Part shown: one piece after another, positions 31,137-44,752 of the stretch
Layout: every line of letters begins with the position of its first letter
Position numbering within the stretch: the stretch's first letter is position 1
Assembly: GCA_949316495.1 (NCBI GenBank)
Contig: OX439004.1
Span: 53,352,159-53,416,158, forward strand
Length of the DNA: 64,000 nt
Direction: 5' to 3'
Source: Amphiduros pacificus
Taxonomy: Eukaryota > Annelida > Polychaeta > Phyllodocida > Hesionidae
The notes under the pieces: generated by a model
What the model was told of the DNA's origin: nothing
Database searches by the model: none
What the model saw: only the letters and a program-made list of their open reading frames with translations
Translations under genes and position numbers: made by a program

Positions 31137-31920
31137 ACAGATAGAGACAATATTGATATAAGCTGTATAATATCTGCCTTAAGAGTTCTCTCTCCGTCCC
31201 TTTAGATAGAGACAATATTGATATAAGCTGTATAATATCTGCCTTAAGAGTTCTCTCTCCGTCCCTTTAGATAGAGACAATATTGATATAAGCTGTATAA
31301 TATCTGCCTTAAGAGTTGTCTCTCTGTCCCTTTAGATAGAGACAATATTGATATAAGCTGTATAATATCTGCCTTAAGAGTTCTCTCTCCGTCCCTTTAG
31401 ATAGAGACAATATTGATATAAGCTGTATAATATCTGCCTTAAGAGTTGTCTCTCTGTCCCTTTAGATAGAGAAATATTGATATAAGCTGTATAATATCTG
31501 CCTTAAGAGTTCTTTCTCCGTCCCTTTAGATAGAGACAATATTGATATAAGCTGTATAATATCTGCCTTAAGAGTTCTCTCTCCGTCCCTTTAGATAGAG
31601 ACAATATTGATATAAGCTGTATAATATCTGCCTTAAGAGTTCTCTCTCCGTCCCTTTAGATAGAGACAATATTGATATAAGCTGTAGAATATCTACCTTA
31701 AGAGTTGTCTCTCTGTCCCTTTAGATAGAGAAATATTGATATAAGCTGTATAATATCTGCCTTAAGAGTTCTCTCTCCGTCCCTTTAGATAGAGACAATA
31801 TTGATATAAGCTGTATAATATCTGCCTTAAGAGTTGTCTCTCTGTCCCTTTAGATAGAGAAATATTGATATAAGCTGTATAATATCTGCCTTAAGAGTTC
31901 TCTCTCTCCGTCCCTTTAGA
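31137..31920. repeat. 65-bp minisatellite
   Basis: About 12 copies of a unit containing AGACAATATTGATATAAGCT and TATCTGCCTTAAGAGTT. A one-base deletion (GAGAAATATT) always follows a TTGTCTCTCTGTCCC or similar variant in the preceding unit, so linked pairs of units have been copied together. Confidence 0.97.
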
Positions 31921-32839
31921 TTGTGAAGCCTTCATTGTCCACTATGCTTAAATCCTGACAGGTCTCATTACTATTAACACTTTTTAATTCCGCTAAAAGG
32001 AAGTGTGACAGCTAGGATAGGGGATATTATATTTACATATAAAGAATTACTGGTAAAGTGTTGCAGAATTTACAGAGATGAACAATAACATGTTGTTTAG
32101 AGTTATGAAATATTATTGCGTCATATATTAAATGTGGTGTTATGTGGAGTAGAATGAAACAGGTGGAGTATAAATGATATATGCTTTTTCTTTTCAATGT
32201 GTTCCTTAATAACCATACATAAACAAGATAAGAGGTGAATACGTTGGCCATTGGCTTGTGATATTTGGTGTGAGGAAAGTGTGCCTTAAACATCTGCGAC
32301 CTATTCACCGCCGCATTCCCCGTCTCAGCCCTATCATAAGTCATTCTGGGAGGCTTATGCTTTAAGATGGCCTCCTTCAGAAAATATACAGGGCAGAGAC
32401 TCTTTGCTCTAAAACAACCACAGATGTTTATTGCATGAAATTGTTGAATCTGGTCCAAAATATATCTCAATTTTATTATATTTTGAACCAGATCCTTTGC
32501 TTATTTTCAACAGATTTTAGTCATACACAGTAATACCATGGTTACTGCTCTTTAATAGTTCCATGCCATTCTACTTGTACATGAAACATCATGACGTTGT
32601 CTGAAGATGGACTGATATTTCAAAACCTTGGCAGTTTGGGAGATTGTTATCTACTGACTTTTAACACAAGGTTCCAATACATTTAGTATAAATACTTAAA
32701 TGAATATTTCAGGGCAGCAATGAGATAACATAGATAACATTAAATTCATCATGGTAATGCCATGGAATAATAATGATATGATAGAATGTTGGCAGATCAA
32801 TACATTGCAGTAAAGACCATGTTGGTGGTGTCTGTAAGC
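31921..32839. other. intron 1, unique segment
   Basis: AT-rich with a short GC-richer patch near 32290-32410. No gene was recognised, and the 145-codon minus-strand frame here has no family resemblance. Confidence 0.4.
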
Positions 32840-33283
32840 AAGGGGACATTGCAGTGACCACCATGCTAATGGTGACTTTAAGTGGCTGTGGGTACCTTGC
32901 ACTGACCACCATGCTAATGGTGACTTTAAGTGGCTGTGGGTACATTGCAGTGACCATGTTAATGGTGGCTGTAAGTGGCTATGGGTACATTGCAGTGACC
33001 ATGTTAATGGTGGCTGTAAGTGGCTGTGGGTACATTGCAGTGACCATGTTAATGGTGGCTGTAAGTGGCTATGGGTACATTGCAGTGACCATGTTAATGG
33101 TGGCTTTAAGTGGCTGTGGGGACATTGCAGTGACCACCATGTTAATGGTGGCTTTAAGTGGCTGTGGGTACATTGCAGTGACCATGGTAATGGTGGCTTT
33201 AAGTGGCTGTGGGGACATTGCAGTGACCATGTTAATGGTGGCTTTAAGTGGCTGTGGGGACATTACAGTGACCACCAAGCTTT
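32840..33283. repeat. 45/48-bp minisatellite
   Basis: About 10 copies of a unit with GTTAATGGTGGCTGTAAGTG and GCTGTGGGTACATTGCAGTG. Some units carry an extra ACC. Both lengths are multiples of three, so both strands show spurious open frames. Confidence 0.96.
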
Positions 33284-34446
33284 GAACTTGTAGTAGCATT
33301 CAGCACAGCATAATATCATAAGATATATTGACAATGGCCTTTTACATAATGTGTGATAAAGAAATTGTCTATGTCAAATCCAGATTGGCCACTGGCCCAG
33401 GCTTTTCAGCATTTCTCAATTTTTAAAAGAGACAGAGCAATTTGAAAGATGAGCTTAGGAACAATACACTTTCCAAAGTCAAGATGCAGACTATGATATT
33501 TAGAAGTTTGCAGTTTGTAGGATTTTGTTGTAAAGAGAAAAAGCAGTAAGATACTAGTGCAGCGCATTTGAACAAGATGAGATGTGTGAAGCCATTGATA
33601 TTGCCAGCTCATTTCATTAAACAGCTTCTGATTTCTGAACCAGACCTGTCACTGTCTATACATGGAAGCCAATGTCCTTCATTCCTTCAGAGAGAGAAAG
33701 AGAGAAAGAGATAATAAAATTGCTGACCCTTTTATAAAGCAAATAGAACTTGATATGCAAAAATCTTTGTTCACCATTGATATAGGCCTAATGTGCAACA
33801 TCTGCATTTTTGTAATGTGACGAAGTTTTGAAGTTGTATAAAGTAAGCAGAAGTAATTAATTGAAAAATCAGACTCTAAGTGAAGTATTAATTACATCTG
33901 ATGGCAGAACACTGCGCAAGCCAAAGTCAGTGAATCCTAATTGTTCAGACTTCTTTGAATAATGTTGATAGTGACAGAATTTATTAGATTTCTCATGAAG
34001 GATTTTTTTTATTAAATCCAAGTTTCAAGCATTAAAGACATTTATGTGCAATAAGGGTATCATAGCAACGTGAATTAAGGTGAAAAGCTTCGCCTACATA
34101 AGGCCCCTTTAAACTTATTTCTTCAGATTAGCAAACAGAGTAGGTGGTATTTTTCTTCTCAATAACAGATGATGAAAAAATAAAACAATTGCTTTGGATT
34201 CCTTTCAATACTTTTTATTTTTTTAGGTTTGCTGACATTGTCCTGATAAATCTTGATATTTTATAACAAGGGATCTATTAAGCCTTTAGCTGGGAGGTAT
34301 TGCAATTGTTATTCATGATTATCATTGTACATGATAGTAACAGATTTTCACATTTAAGATTTTAATTACATTTTAGCCCAAAACGAGCTTGACCATTTTT
34401 ATGATAATCCTCTTGTCAGTATCTTTGAACATGTCATTTATATATG
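33284..34446. other. intron 1, unique segment
   Basis: AT-rich and no feature was recognised beyond a short GA-rich run near 33690-33710. Confidence 0.4.
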
Positions 34447-35172
34447 CTGTATCACCTGATATGCTGTATCACCTGATATGCTGTATCATGTGATCCTGAT
34501 ATGCTGCATCACTTGATATGCTGCATCATGTGACCTTGATATGCTGTATCATGTGACCCTGATATGCTATATCATGTGACCCTGATATGCTGTATCATGT
34601 GACCCTGATATGCTGTATCATGTGACCCTGATATGCTGTATCATGTGACCCTGATATATGCTGTATCATGTGACCCTGATATATGCTGTATCATGTGACC
34701 CTGATATGCTGTATCATGTGACCCTAAAATGATGTATCACCTGATATATAACCTGATATGTGGTATCATGTGACCCTGATATGCTGCATCATGTGATCCT
34801 GATATGTTGCATCATTCCACCCTGATGTGTTGCATCATTCCACCCTGATATGCTGTATCATTCCACCCTGATATGTTGCATCATTCCACCCTGATATATT
34901 GCATCATTCCACCCTGATATATTGCATCATTCCACCCTGATATGTTGCATCATTCCACCCTGATATATTGCATCATTTCACCCTGATATGTTGCATCATT
35001 CCACCCTGATATATTGCATCATTCCACCCTGATATGTTGCATCATTCCACCCTGATATATTGCATCATTCCACCCTGATATGTTGCATCATTCCACCCTG
35101 ATATGTTGCATCATTCCACCCTTATATGCTATATACCATTCTGACCTAATATGATACCTCATTCCACTGTGA
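34447..35172. repeat. 23-bp minisatellite with two variant blocks
   Basis: About 30 copies of a 23-bp unit. To about 34800 the unit is GATATGCTGTATCATGTGAC plus CCT. From there to the end it is GATATGTTGCATCATTCCAC plus CCT. The switch is abrupt. Confidence 0.97.
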
Positions 35173-37719
35173 TATGCTTTAAGAATAATTATTATTTTAT
35201 ATCTTTATGCAGGTCTTTCTCTTTGATTAGCTCCAGTAATCAAAATGTTTTCCTCCCTTTCTTTGATGCGTGAAACTACAGACCCTTGGTGATGATTTAC
35301 CTTGCAATAAAATGCATCTTCAAAGGTGGAAATCATTTCCCTAATTCACCCTCTGTGTATTTTTTCTGTAAAGGATAAGGTTACGGCTGACTGAAAGTAA
35401 AGATTTGTTTACATTTTATGGTATTGGGAGTAAATTTGCTAACATCCAGCTTTAGAAGGAACTAGAGATTAAAAGAACCGTAATGGAGACTTTCAGAAGA
35501 ACGATTTGAAAATGACATCTGACATACAGGTTATGGCGTCAGCTTTGAAACTTCAAGTCTGCACAGGGGCGCATGATATGATAGGTTACGATCCTGTTTT
35601 ACCAGGCTGCGCCACTGGCTATCCCTGACTGGCTTAATTGCAAGTTCATTTCCAGTCACCAAATGACCATGTTTGTTCTTGACATGATTAAACGGTCAGG
35701 TGCATACAGTACAAAAAAGAACTGTGCTCATTTTGTTCTGATTTTAAGCATTTTCATAACATTGCTGACTTTATTGGTTACTTTAATTTGCTTAGATGCA
35801 AAGTCTACTTCAGAATCCTGGATGACCTAAATGTAGTCTACCTTTCACCGTAAAGCAATTAGGCAAATACCATGCTGAAGGTTCTGTTATTAATGAGAAC
35901 AAAGTGTAAAAATATTCAACATAAATCTACTAAATTTGATATCCCCCTTTGTTTTAATCTTTCCTGTTGATATAGATGCAATACAACCACAATACGCTAG
36001 CTTTTGTTCACCCCCAATAAATAATCTAAATCATTTAGTGTCAATGAAATTTCCACAAAACACAAATATATCAATTGGAGATACATGATATTTTAATAAC
36101 CCTATCCAATATATTTTCTAATAGTTCTTGTATTAATTCATATTACATCAGATGGATTTCAATTTGATGATATGACTTGATGTCTTTTTGGACACCCCCC
36201 AGACAGTGACTTCTGTACCTTACTTTTGAACATACCACATATGACAAAGCAAGTGACCTTCGACCACCAGAGTGATTGGTGTTTTAATGCAAAGCTTGAC
36301 TTAGTTGTAGGAATAGAATAAGGTACATAGTGCATCTGTTTTGGCAGCACCTTGGCTTGTCTGTAATAGCACAAATCCTGGTGTTTTCTTGCATATTCAT
36401 TGGTATATCTTCAGTGACTCAAGTGATAATTGAAATATTTGTTTCCTGTAACTATAACTTAAGCCTTTACATTACCACATTGTGTCATGCATGAGGTATT
36501 TACCAACAATATTTTGATAATATATAATTAAGGGTATAGTCTTATACTAGGTCCAGATGCTTGACAAATGATTAACTGATTGGAAACCATATTACATTAT
36601 TATTCTGTTTAGCTTTATCCTTGCATTTGTTTTCACATAAATCCATGAAATCTGCTCATGAAAGTTGGCTAATGCACTGAAATGACAATATGAAACCATA
36701 GCAACAATAAAACAATAAGACAAATGTCTTGTCTAACCAAAGGATAGATTTTTTTCTCTGCCCAAATTTTCAATGAACAGATTCATTGGGGATAGCAAGA
36801 TTAATTAAAAAAAGGAAAATTTATGTTTCCATTTGCAATTTATGTGATCTTAGGTAGGATGTGACTGAGCAAATATTTGGTTTAGAAACTTGAAATGTTC
36901 CTCATTGTCAGGTAATCACACTCCACAGAGCCACAGGTCTAAAGGTAGCCACATAGATGGGGAAGGAGTGTGGGGGTTTACAACTGCCTTATATATCAGA
37001 AAAGATGGATTTTTTTATATCATGCTATCTCAAACTATCAGAAATACATCTATGTATACATATGCAGATCAAGAATGTATACATATGCAGATCAAAAATG
37101 CTCTAGCATAAGACAAATATCGCCCCAAATCTCAAAATCCTTGTAAAATTTGAGTAAATTAAATGCATCATTTCTACAGTGTTCAAATCATGTTATAGTT
37201 TCCTTTTTACAGGAATCTTTCTTGCTATTAAAATGGCTGGGAGACAGAAAAATGTGAATTCAGCCACAACAATATATTCTGATGTGCTTCACTTTTTTTC
37301 GTGTTGTCCTATTTTTCTTTTTCATTTTGTTTTTTAATTTTGAAAGTCATGATCTGCATGTGGAAGAATAGCAAGTGAATTTATGTGCATTTGATCCTAA
37401 CCTCTTAAAGGAGATCACCATAATCTTTCATAGTTTCGATTTTATGAATGAAAAACTATCCCCCATGAAAAGCTATTAAATGGAATAATGTTTCATAAGT
37501 TGAGATATAGATTAACTGTGAGAATTCATTTTGATTAAACTTGGATAAATTTGATTACATATTGGTTTCTTGCAGATAAATTTGAATCAAAAATGATTAT
37601 TTGAATATTTATGAATTTATTGTTTTTGTTAATTACTTGACTTGTGAAATGAAGCTGATAATTCATTTTGAGATGCAAACTTTTATTTGATAAAATGCCA
37701 CTTGATGGTCTGCCAAATG
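35173..37719. other. intron 1, unique segment
   Basis: AT-rich single-copy-looking DNA. A small direct duplication (ATGTATACATATGCAGATCA) lies near 37050-37095. No gene was recognised. Confidence 0.4.
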
Positions 37720-39296
37720 GCAATATGTGATCCTATGGTATTCCAGATGGTATAGGTCAGATAGGGTGCAATATGTGATCCTATGGCATTCCAGATGGTA
37801 TAGGTCAGATAGGGTGCAATATGTGATCCTATGGCATTCCAGATGGTATAGGTCAGATAGGGTGCAATATGTGATCCTATGGCTTTCCAGATGGTATAGG
37901 TCAGATAGGGTGCAATATGTGATCCTATGGTATTCCAGGTGGTATAGGTCAGATAGGGTGCAATATGTGATCCTATGACATTCCAGATGGTATAGGTCAG
38001 ATAGGGTGCAATATGTGATCCTATGGTATTCCAGATGGTGGTCAGATAGGGTGCAATATGTGATCCTATGGTATTCCAGATGGTATAGGTCAGATAGGGT
38101 GCAATATGTGATCCTATGGTATTCCAGATGGTGGTCAGATAGGGTGCAATATGTGATCCTATGGTATTCCACATGGTATAGGTCAGATAGGGTGCAATAT
38201 GTGATCCTATGGTATTCCAGATGGTGGTCAGATAGGGTGCAATATATGATCCTATGGCATTCCAGATGGTATAGGTCAGATAGGGTGCAATATGTGATCC
38301 TATGACATTCCAGATGGTATAGGTCAGATAGGGTGCAATATGTGATCCTATGGTATTCCAGATGGTATAGGTCAGATAGGGTGCAATATGTGATCCTATG
38401 GTATTCCAGATGGTATAGGTCAGATAGGGTGCAATATGTGATCCTATGGTATTCCAGATGGTATAGGTCAGATAGGGTGCAATATATGATCCTATGGCAT
38501 TCCAGATGGTATAGGTCAGATAGGGTGCAATATGTGATCCTATGACATTCCAGATGGTATAGGTCAGATAGGGTGCAATATGTGATCCTATGGTATTCCA
38601 GATGGTATAGGTCAGATAGGGTGAAATATGTGATCCTATGGTATTCCACATGGTATAGGTCAGATAGGGTGCAATATGTGATCCTATGGTATTCCAGATG
38701 GTGGTCAGATAGGGTGCAATATATGATCCTATGGCATTCCAGATGGTATAGGTCAGATAGGGTGCAATATGTGATCCTATGACATTCCAGATGGTATAGG
38801 TCAGATAGGGTGCAATATGTGATCCTATGGTATTCCAGATGGTGGTCAGATAGGGTGCAATATGTGATCCTATGGTATTCCAGATGGTATAGGTCAGATA
38901 GGGTGCAATATGTGATCCTATGGTATTCCAGATGGTATAGGTCAGATAGGGTGCAATATGTGATCCTATGGTATTCCAGATGGTGGTCAGATAGGGTGCA
39001 ATATATGATCCTATGGCATTCCAGATGGTATAGGTCAGATAGGGTGCAATATGTGATCCTATGGCATTCCAGATGGTATAGGCCAGATAGGGTGCAATAT
39101 ATGATCCTATGGTATTCCAGGTGGTATAGGTCAGATAGGGTCAGATGGTCAGATAGGGTGCAATATCTGATCCTATGGCATTCCAGATGGTGGTCAGATA
39201 GGGTCAGATGGTCAGATAGGGTGCAATATGTTATCCTAGGGTATTCCAGATGGTATAGGATGGTCAGATAGGGTGCAATATGTGATCCCAGGGTAT
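37720..39296. repeat. 48/45-bp minisatellite with higher-order structure
   Basis: About 33 copies of a unit containing TGATCCTATGGTATTCCAGA and GTCAGATAGGGTGCAATATG. Long units (48 bp) carry GGTATAGGTCAG and short ones (45 bp) GGTGGTCAG. A marked variant (AATATATGATCC) recurs at 38241, 38481, 38718 and 39000, so groups of five or six units were copied as blocks. Open frames of up to 550 codons exist only because unit lengths are multiples of three. Confidence 0.98.
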
Positions 39297-41984
39297 AACA
39301 GATGATGAAAGTCACAAAAGGTGTACTCTATTTATACAAGAGGTGATGTTAACAAGTGTCAGTGTGTTTGGTCTTATACTTGTTGCTATCAATCACAGTG
39401 ATACGGGCTGTTGCCGTCGTCCATTGTTCCAGACAATGCCCAGAGTTGTGTGTGCATGCTAGAGCATAAAGAATCTGTCATTTGATGAGAAAATAATGAA
39501 GGTCATTTAATATTTTTCGTGATATTGAGGTGTTTTCTTGAATCGTTTTCATTTAGAACAGATAAAGGTATTGTGTCATCCGAAGTTGCCTCGTGCTGCT
39601 GGGTCTCAGATGGGAAAGTTTTTAGTCAAACTGAAATGTCTTTCATTCTCTGCCAGGGAATGGATTAATTTAATCCCCAAGAACATGTTAAAGTTAATGG
39701 TGCAAAAAGTATGATCAACGGCAAAAGAAGGTCTGAGTTCTGAAGCATGATAAGACCTATGAGATTTTATTTTTCACAGAGACAAGGCTGTGAAAGGATT
39801 CTCGCTCCATCAGCAGTCAATTGGAGCTTGATAGCAGTCAAGAAACATGCCCGTTCTTAATGAAACTATTGTGCAAATGGTGGTATTCCATGTGAGAAAT
39901 GATTGGCAACCTGATAAAAAACTGATCTGGGCCCGCGAGCTTGATCGGCCGTTCATGCCGCGGCCCAGTTAATGTTTATCTAAAGTTTGTATGAAGATTG
40001 ATGCCACAGAAGATGCCAACTCAAACAAATCAGACTGCCGTGAATTATTAATAGGCCGCATATACGCACTTCATATCTGAGGGGGACGGCCAGTTGCATT
40101 CTCACATGACTCAACGGCCAGCCGCAACCGTGCTATATATGTCATCCGCTAAACTCGGCAATATCGCACGCACCGGGCAGTTTATTGTGATGATATTAAA
40201 GGGCCCATCTGCTAGCACTCGCCATGGGTTATATCGTGGGCCGTGTTATTGTGCAATCAGTGTGCCAAATTGGCCCCTTTGTAGGATAATGTGCAAAATC
40301 AATATCTGTGAATTATAAATGTAACGTAAAAGAGTTAATTTCATGCAGGTTTAATTTTCACATTTTGCTCGTCACTTTGCCCAGTTTTAATTATTTTTTA
40401 CAAATTGAACGTGTCCATTATTTTCGCATTCACAAATGTGGCACTATTGTATTGGATTTCAGCTGCGTTTTTGCCAGGGATAAAGCAGGGATCACTATGA
40501 ATAGTTTAAATAAAAGCAGTACGTTTTAAGTATATTAGTTTGCACGGATGGGCAGATGGAAAGAGTGATGGTATTTTAGCATGTGGCAGTGCATACTTTA
40601 GGCCTGTGCCCTAAATGGAGTGATAGATGGCCATGATGTATCCCTATTAGACATTTCCATACAACCAATTACAGCCCAAAACCAACATTTTGTTTAGATA
40701 ATTACATCCTTTTGTGAGACAATTCAGGTGATATAGGAATCGTTTGTGTTGGAGAGAAACACAAGGTCATCTGTTTGGGTTATCTCAAACAGGCAAGAGA
40801 AAAACTAAAACATGAAAAAAGAACAAGATAAATCATGATCCATCAATGTTCAGGGGGAGAACATTTGCCGCTACATTTCGCTGGATAGGACAGTTGTAAT
40901 TAAACTTGCAAGGGGAAATCAAGACCCAGCTTCCGCTTCTAGTGACCAACGCTGTGATGAATGGGAGAAAAAAACACACACATTTATAACAAGAACCACT
41001 TAAAAGCATTCAACTCACCATTATTTTTATTGATTTACCTTTTTTCCTATGTTCTCTATGATTAACTTTTAAATCTTGACTGACACTGAGAACTTCACAC
41101 AGGAAATGTAATATTCAGTTTTACGCTCCAGAACGTGACAGTTGTCATGTATTTATAATGACACAAATGTTTACTGATTCTAATTTCCAACAAACTCGTG
41201 ATCTTATATCACTCAGTATCGACTAACCAAAGAAATTCAATCAGCAATTATCTCCTTTTTTGTCAATTTTAACGTCAAATTTGAAAAGAGACATTGTCAA
41301 CAGAACTGCATTGATTTGAAAGTCTGACTTGGTGAATTTAATGTGATTCTTAAATTTAAAAAAAGCAAGCTTCGTCACCTAAAAATAGAGTAGAAGCCAA
41401 GAAACATTAGAACCTTTTTGTCCATGTTCATTATTTTTGCACTCTAATAAAGTCTTTTCGTTGCTTCTGTGAGCTTCGTTTATGATCAATAATCTTCCCC
41501 CAAGCTTGGTTCTCTATTCACTTGTGTCACAACATGTGTACAAAGAGGGACCATGTTTTCACATATCCTAAGCATTCATAATGCTGCACAAAACACACAA
41601 GCCAAGCCAGAAACTTTTTCAAAATGAATATTGTTTGACATACCATGCAAAATCTCTTGACAATTAAATGCTGTTTTAAAATATTTAATTTCCATCTTGA
41701 ACCAGATGTTGCAGGAATCGGCAGAGAAATACTGGCATATACTAAGATGCAAATCTTTGATCAAAACAATGATAATTGTATTTCCATTAAAACATTGTCG
41801 AGAGAGAATTTTTCATTAGTTGAGTAAGTTTTGTTTTTGTGTTTTATGGCAAAGAATGACAGCACAATGGCATTGGATTCTCCAAGACAAAGGCAGCTCA
41901 ATGTCTGTGTGGGATTCTAATTTCATAGAAGCAAACAAATAGATTAAAGAAACACATTATCATTGTCCTGTACAGTCATATGGT
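39297..41984. other. intron 1, unique segment with candidate regulatory island
   Basis: About 39780-40330 is clearly more GC-rich than its surroundings (for example GGGCCCGCGAGCTTGATCGG near 39930), without repeats or convincing frames. The rest is AT-rich and featureless. Confidence 0.35.
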
Positions 41985-43075
41985 GCTCTCATGTAGTACG
42001 TGTTCCGAAACAAGCACAGACAAGAGTAAACTGCTCTCTCATGTAGCACATGCTCAGAAACAAGCACAGACAAGAGTAAACTGCTCTCTCATGTGGCACG
42101 TACTCAGAAACAAGCACAGACAAGAGTAAACTGCTCTCTCATGTAGCACGTGCTGAGAAACAAGCACAGACAAGAGTAAACTGCTCTCTCATGTAGTATG
42201 TGCTCAGAAACAAGCACAGACAAGAGTAAACTGCTCTCTCATGTAGTATGTGCTCAGAAACAAGCACAGACAAGAGTAAACTGCTCTCATGTGGCACATG
42301 CTCAGAAACAAGCACAGACAAGAGTAAACTGCTCTCATGTGGCACATGTTCAGAAACAAGCACAGACAAGAGTAAACTGCTCTCTCATGTGGCACGTACT
42401 CAGAAACAAGCACAGACAAGAGTAAACTGCTCTCTCATGTAGCACGTGCTGAGAAACAAGCACAGACAAGAGTAAACTGCTCTCTCATGTAGTATGTGCT
42501 CAGAAACAAGCACAGACAAGAGTAAACTGCTCTCTCATGTAGTATGTGCTCAGAAACAAGCACAAACAAGAGTAAACTGCTCTCTCATGTAGCACGTGCT
42601 GAGAAACAAGCACAGACAAGAGTAAAGTGCTCTCTCATGTAGAACGTGCTCAGAGTCAAGCACAAACAAGAGTAAACTGCTCTCTCATGTGGCACATACT
42701 CAGAAACGAGCACAGACAAGAGTAAACTGCTCTCTCATGTAGTATGTGCTCAGAAACAAGCACAAACAAGAGTAAACTGCTCTCTCATGTAGAACGTGCT
42801 CAGAGTCAAGCACAAACAAGAGTAAACTGCTCTCTCATGTAGCACGTGCTGAGAAACAAGCACAGACAAGAGTAAACTGCTCTCTCATGTGGCACATGCT
42901 CAGAAACAAGCACAGGCAAGAGTAAAGTGCTCTCTCATGTGGCACATGCTCAGAAACAAGCACAGGCAAGAGTAAACTGCTCTCATGTGGCACATGCTCA
43001 GAAACAAGCACAGACAAGAGTAAACTGTAAGCTATAAGCACAGACAACAGTAAACTGCTCTCATGTGGCAATTGC
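41985..43075. repeat. 50-bp minisatellite
   Basis: About 21 copies of a unit with CAAGCACAGACAAGAGTAAA and CTGCTCTCTCATGTAGCACG. Variants in the last part (GTAGTATGTGCT, GTGGCACATGCT and others) alternate in groups. Reading frames on both strands are artefacts. Confidence 0.97.
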
Positions 43076-43884
43076 ACAGTTTGAGGTATAGATAACAGTC
43101 AACTAGGGTTTTATCCTAAAATACAAATAGAGTAGTGACTAAACTAAACTGGGAATCCAAATATGGCATATTTGTCTGCATGATATATACTTTCAGGAAT
43201 AAAAGATCAATGGAGATGCAAACTTATGCAAATTACAAGAGAAAGAAGTAAAAGTGTAAGCACAGGAGAATATACGTGATGGTTTGATGCTCCCCAATGT
43301 ATATACTAGCCCTGTGTAATGCTGCATTAGAATGACTACACAAAACATGCTCAGTGATGGATGATGCAGGGATCTGACCTAAATGTCATGTACAGCTGAC
43401 GATTGTGTAACAGGCAATATGCTTGAATAGAATAATTCATGATCCCAGAAGGGAAATGCATCTATGTTGGTTTTTTCATGAATGATGAAAATTTGTTTGA
43501 TGTTTTTAAAATGCATATATAGAAGTTTGTTTTTTTTTACTTTAGGAGAGTTAGGCTCAGGAGGCAGGAACATTTGTGAAAAAGGAAGATTCTTTTCAGC
43601 AGATATGATAAGCATTGCTGGAGATATTACCAAGATATAAGAAAATTTAAATAGTTTTCAGTGATAAATTCTATTCATTACAGAGAAATATGTGTTCCTT
43701 CCTGTGTGCTAAAGTGCTTGCTCCCCAAGGATGGGGATGAGAGAGTCTGAACTTTATATCTTAAAGATGAAATATGTGGTGAATGCATGATGAGTGAATA
43801 TGATGACGAGAGACACTCTCTCATGGGATTTATATTTCACAGATTTAATTACAAGAGATGAAAGCGTGTGATTGAATGGATATA
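43076..43884. other. intron 1, unique segment
   Basis: No feature was recognised. Confidence 0.4.
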
Positions 43885-44752
43885 TGTGTCTATGTGATAC
43901 TGTTGCTATGGATGCAGTCTATGTGATTCTGTTGCTATGGATGCAGTCTATGTGATACTGTTGCTATGGATGTGGTCTATGTGATACTGTTGCTATGGAT
44001 GCAGTCTATGTGATACTGTTGCTATGGATGCAGTCTATGTGATACTGTTGCTGTGGATGCGGTCTATGTGATACTGTTGCTATGGATGCAGTCTATGTGA
44101 TACTGTTGCTGTGGATGCGGTCTATGTGATACTGTTGCTGTGGATGCAGTCTATGTGATACTGTTGCTATGGATGCAGTCTGTATGATACTGTTGCTATG
44201 GATGCTGTCTATGTGATACTGTTGCTATGGATGCTGTCTATCTCATACTGTTGCTATGGATGCTGTCTATGTGATACTGTTGCTATGGATGCAGTCTATG
44301 TGATATTGTTGCTATGGAAGCAGTCTATGTGATACTGTTGCTATGGATGCAGTCTATGTGATATTGTTGCTATGGATGCAGTCTATGTGATACTGTTGCT
44401 ATGGATGCAGTCTATGTGATATTGTTGTTATGGATGCAGTCTATGTGATACTGTTGCTATGGATGCAGTCTGTGATACTGTTGCTATGGATGCAGTCTGT
44501 GATACTGTTGCTATGGACGCAGTCTATGTGATACTGTTGCTATGGACGCAGTCTATGTGATACTGTTGCTATGGATGCAGTCTATGTGATACTGTTGCTA
44601 TGGATGCTGTCTATGTGGTACTGTTGCTATGGATGCAGTCTGTGATACTGTTGCTATGGATGCAGTCTATGTGATACTGTTGCTATGGATGCAGTCTATG
44701 TGATACTGTTACTATGGATGCTGTCTATGTGGTACTGTTGCTATGGAAGCAG
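43885..44752. repeat. 29-bp minisatellite
   Basis: About 30 copies of GTCTATGTGATACTGTTGCT plus ATGGATGCA. A few units lose four bases (GTCTGTGATAC), and C/T changes mark sub-blocks. Confidence 0.97.

Noticed and set aside
37663-39315. 550-codon minus-strand frame and its companions in other frames
   Set aside because: It lies wholly inside a 48/45-bp array. Units divisible by three keep several frames open at once on both strands, so openness is not evidence of coding.
41985-43077. repeated frames of 60-84 codons on both strands
   Set aside because: All fall inside the 50-bp array and mirror each other; they are artefacts of repetition.
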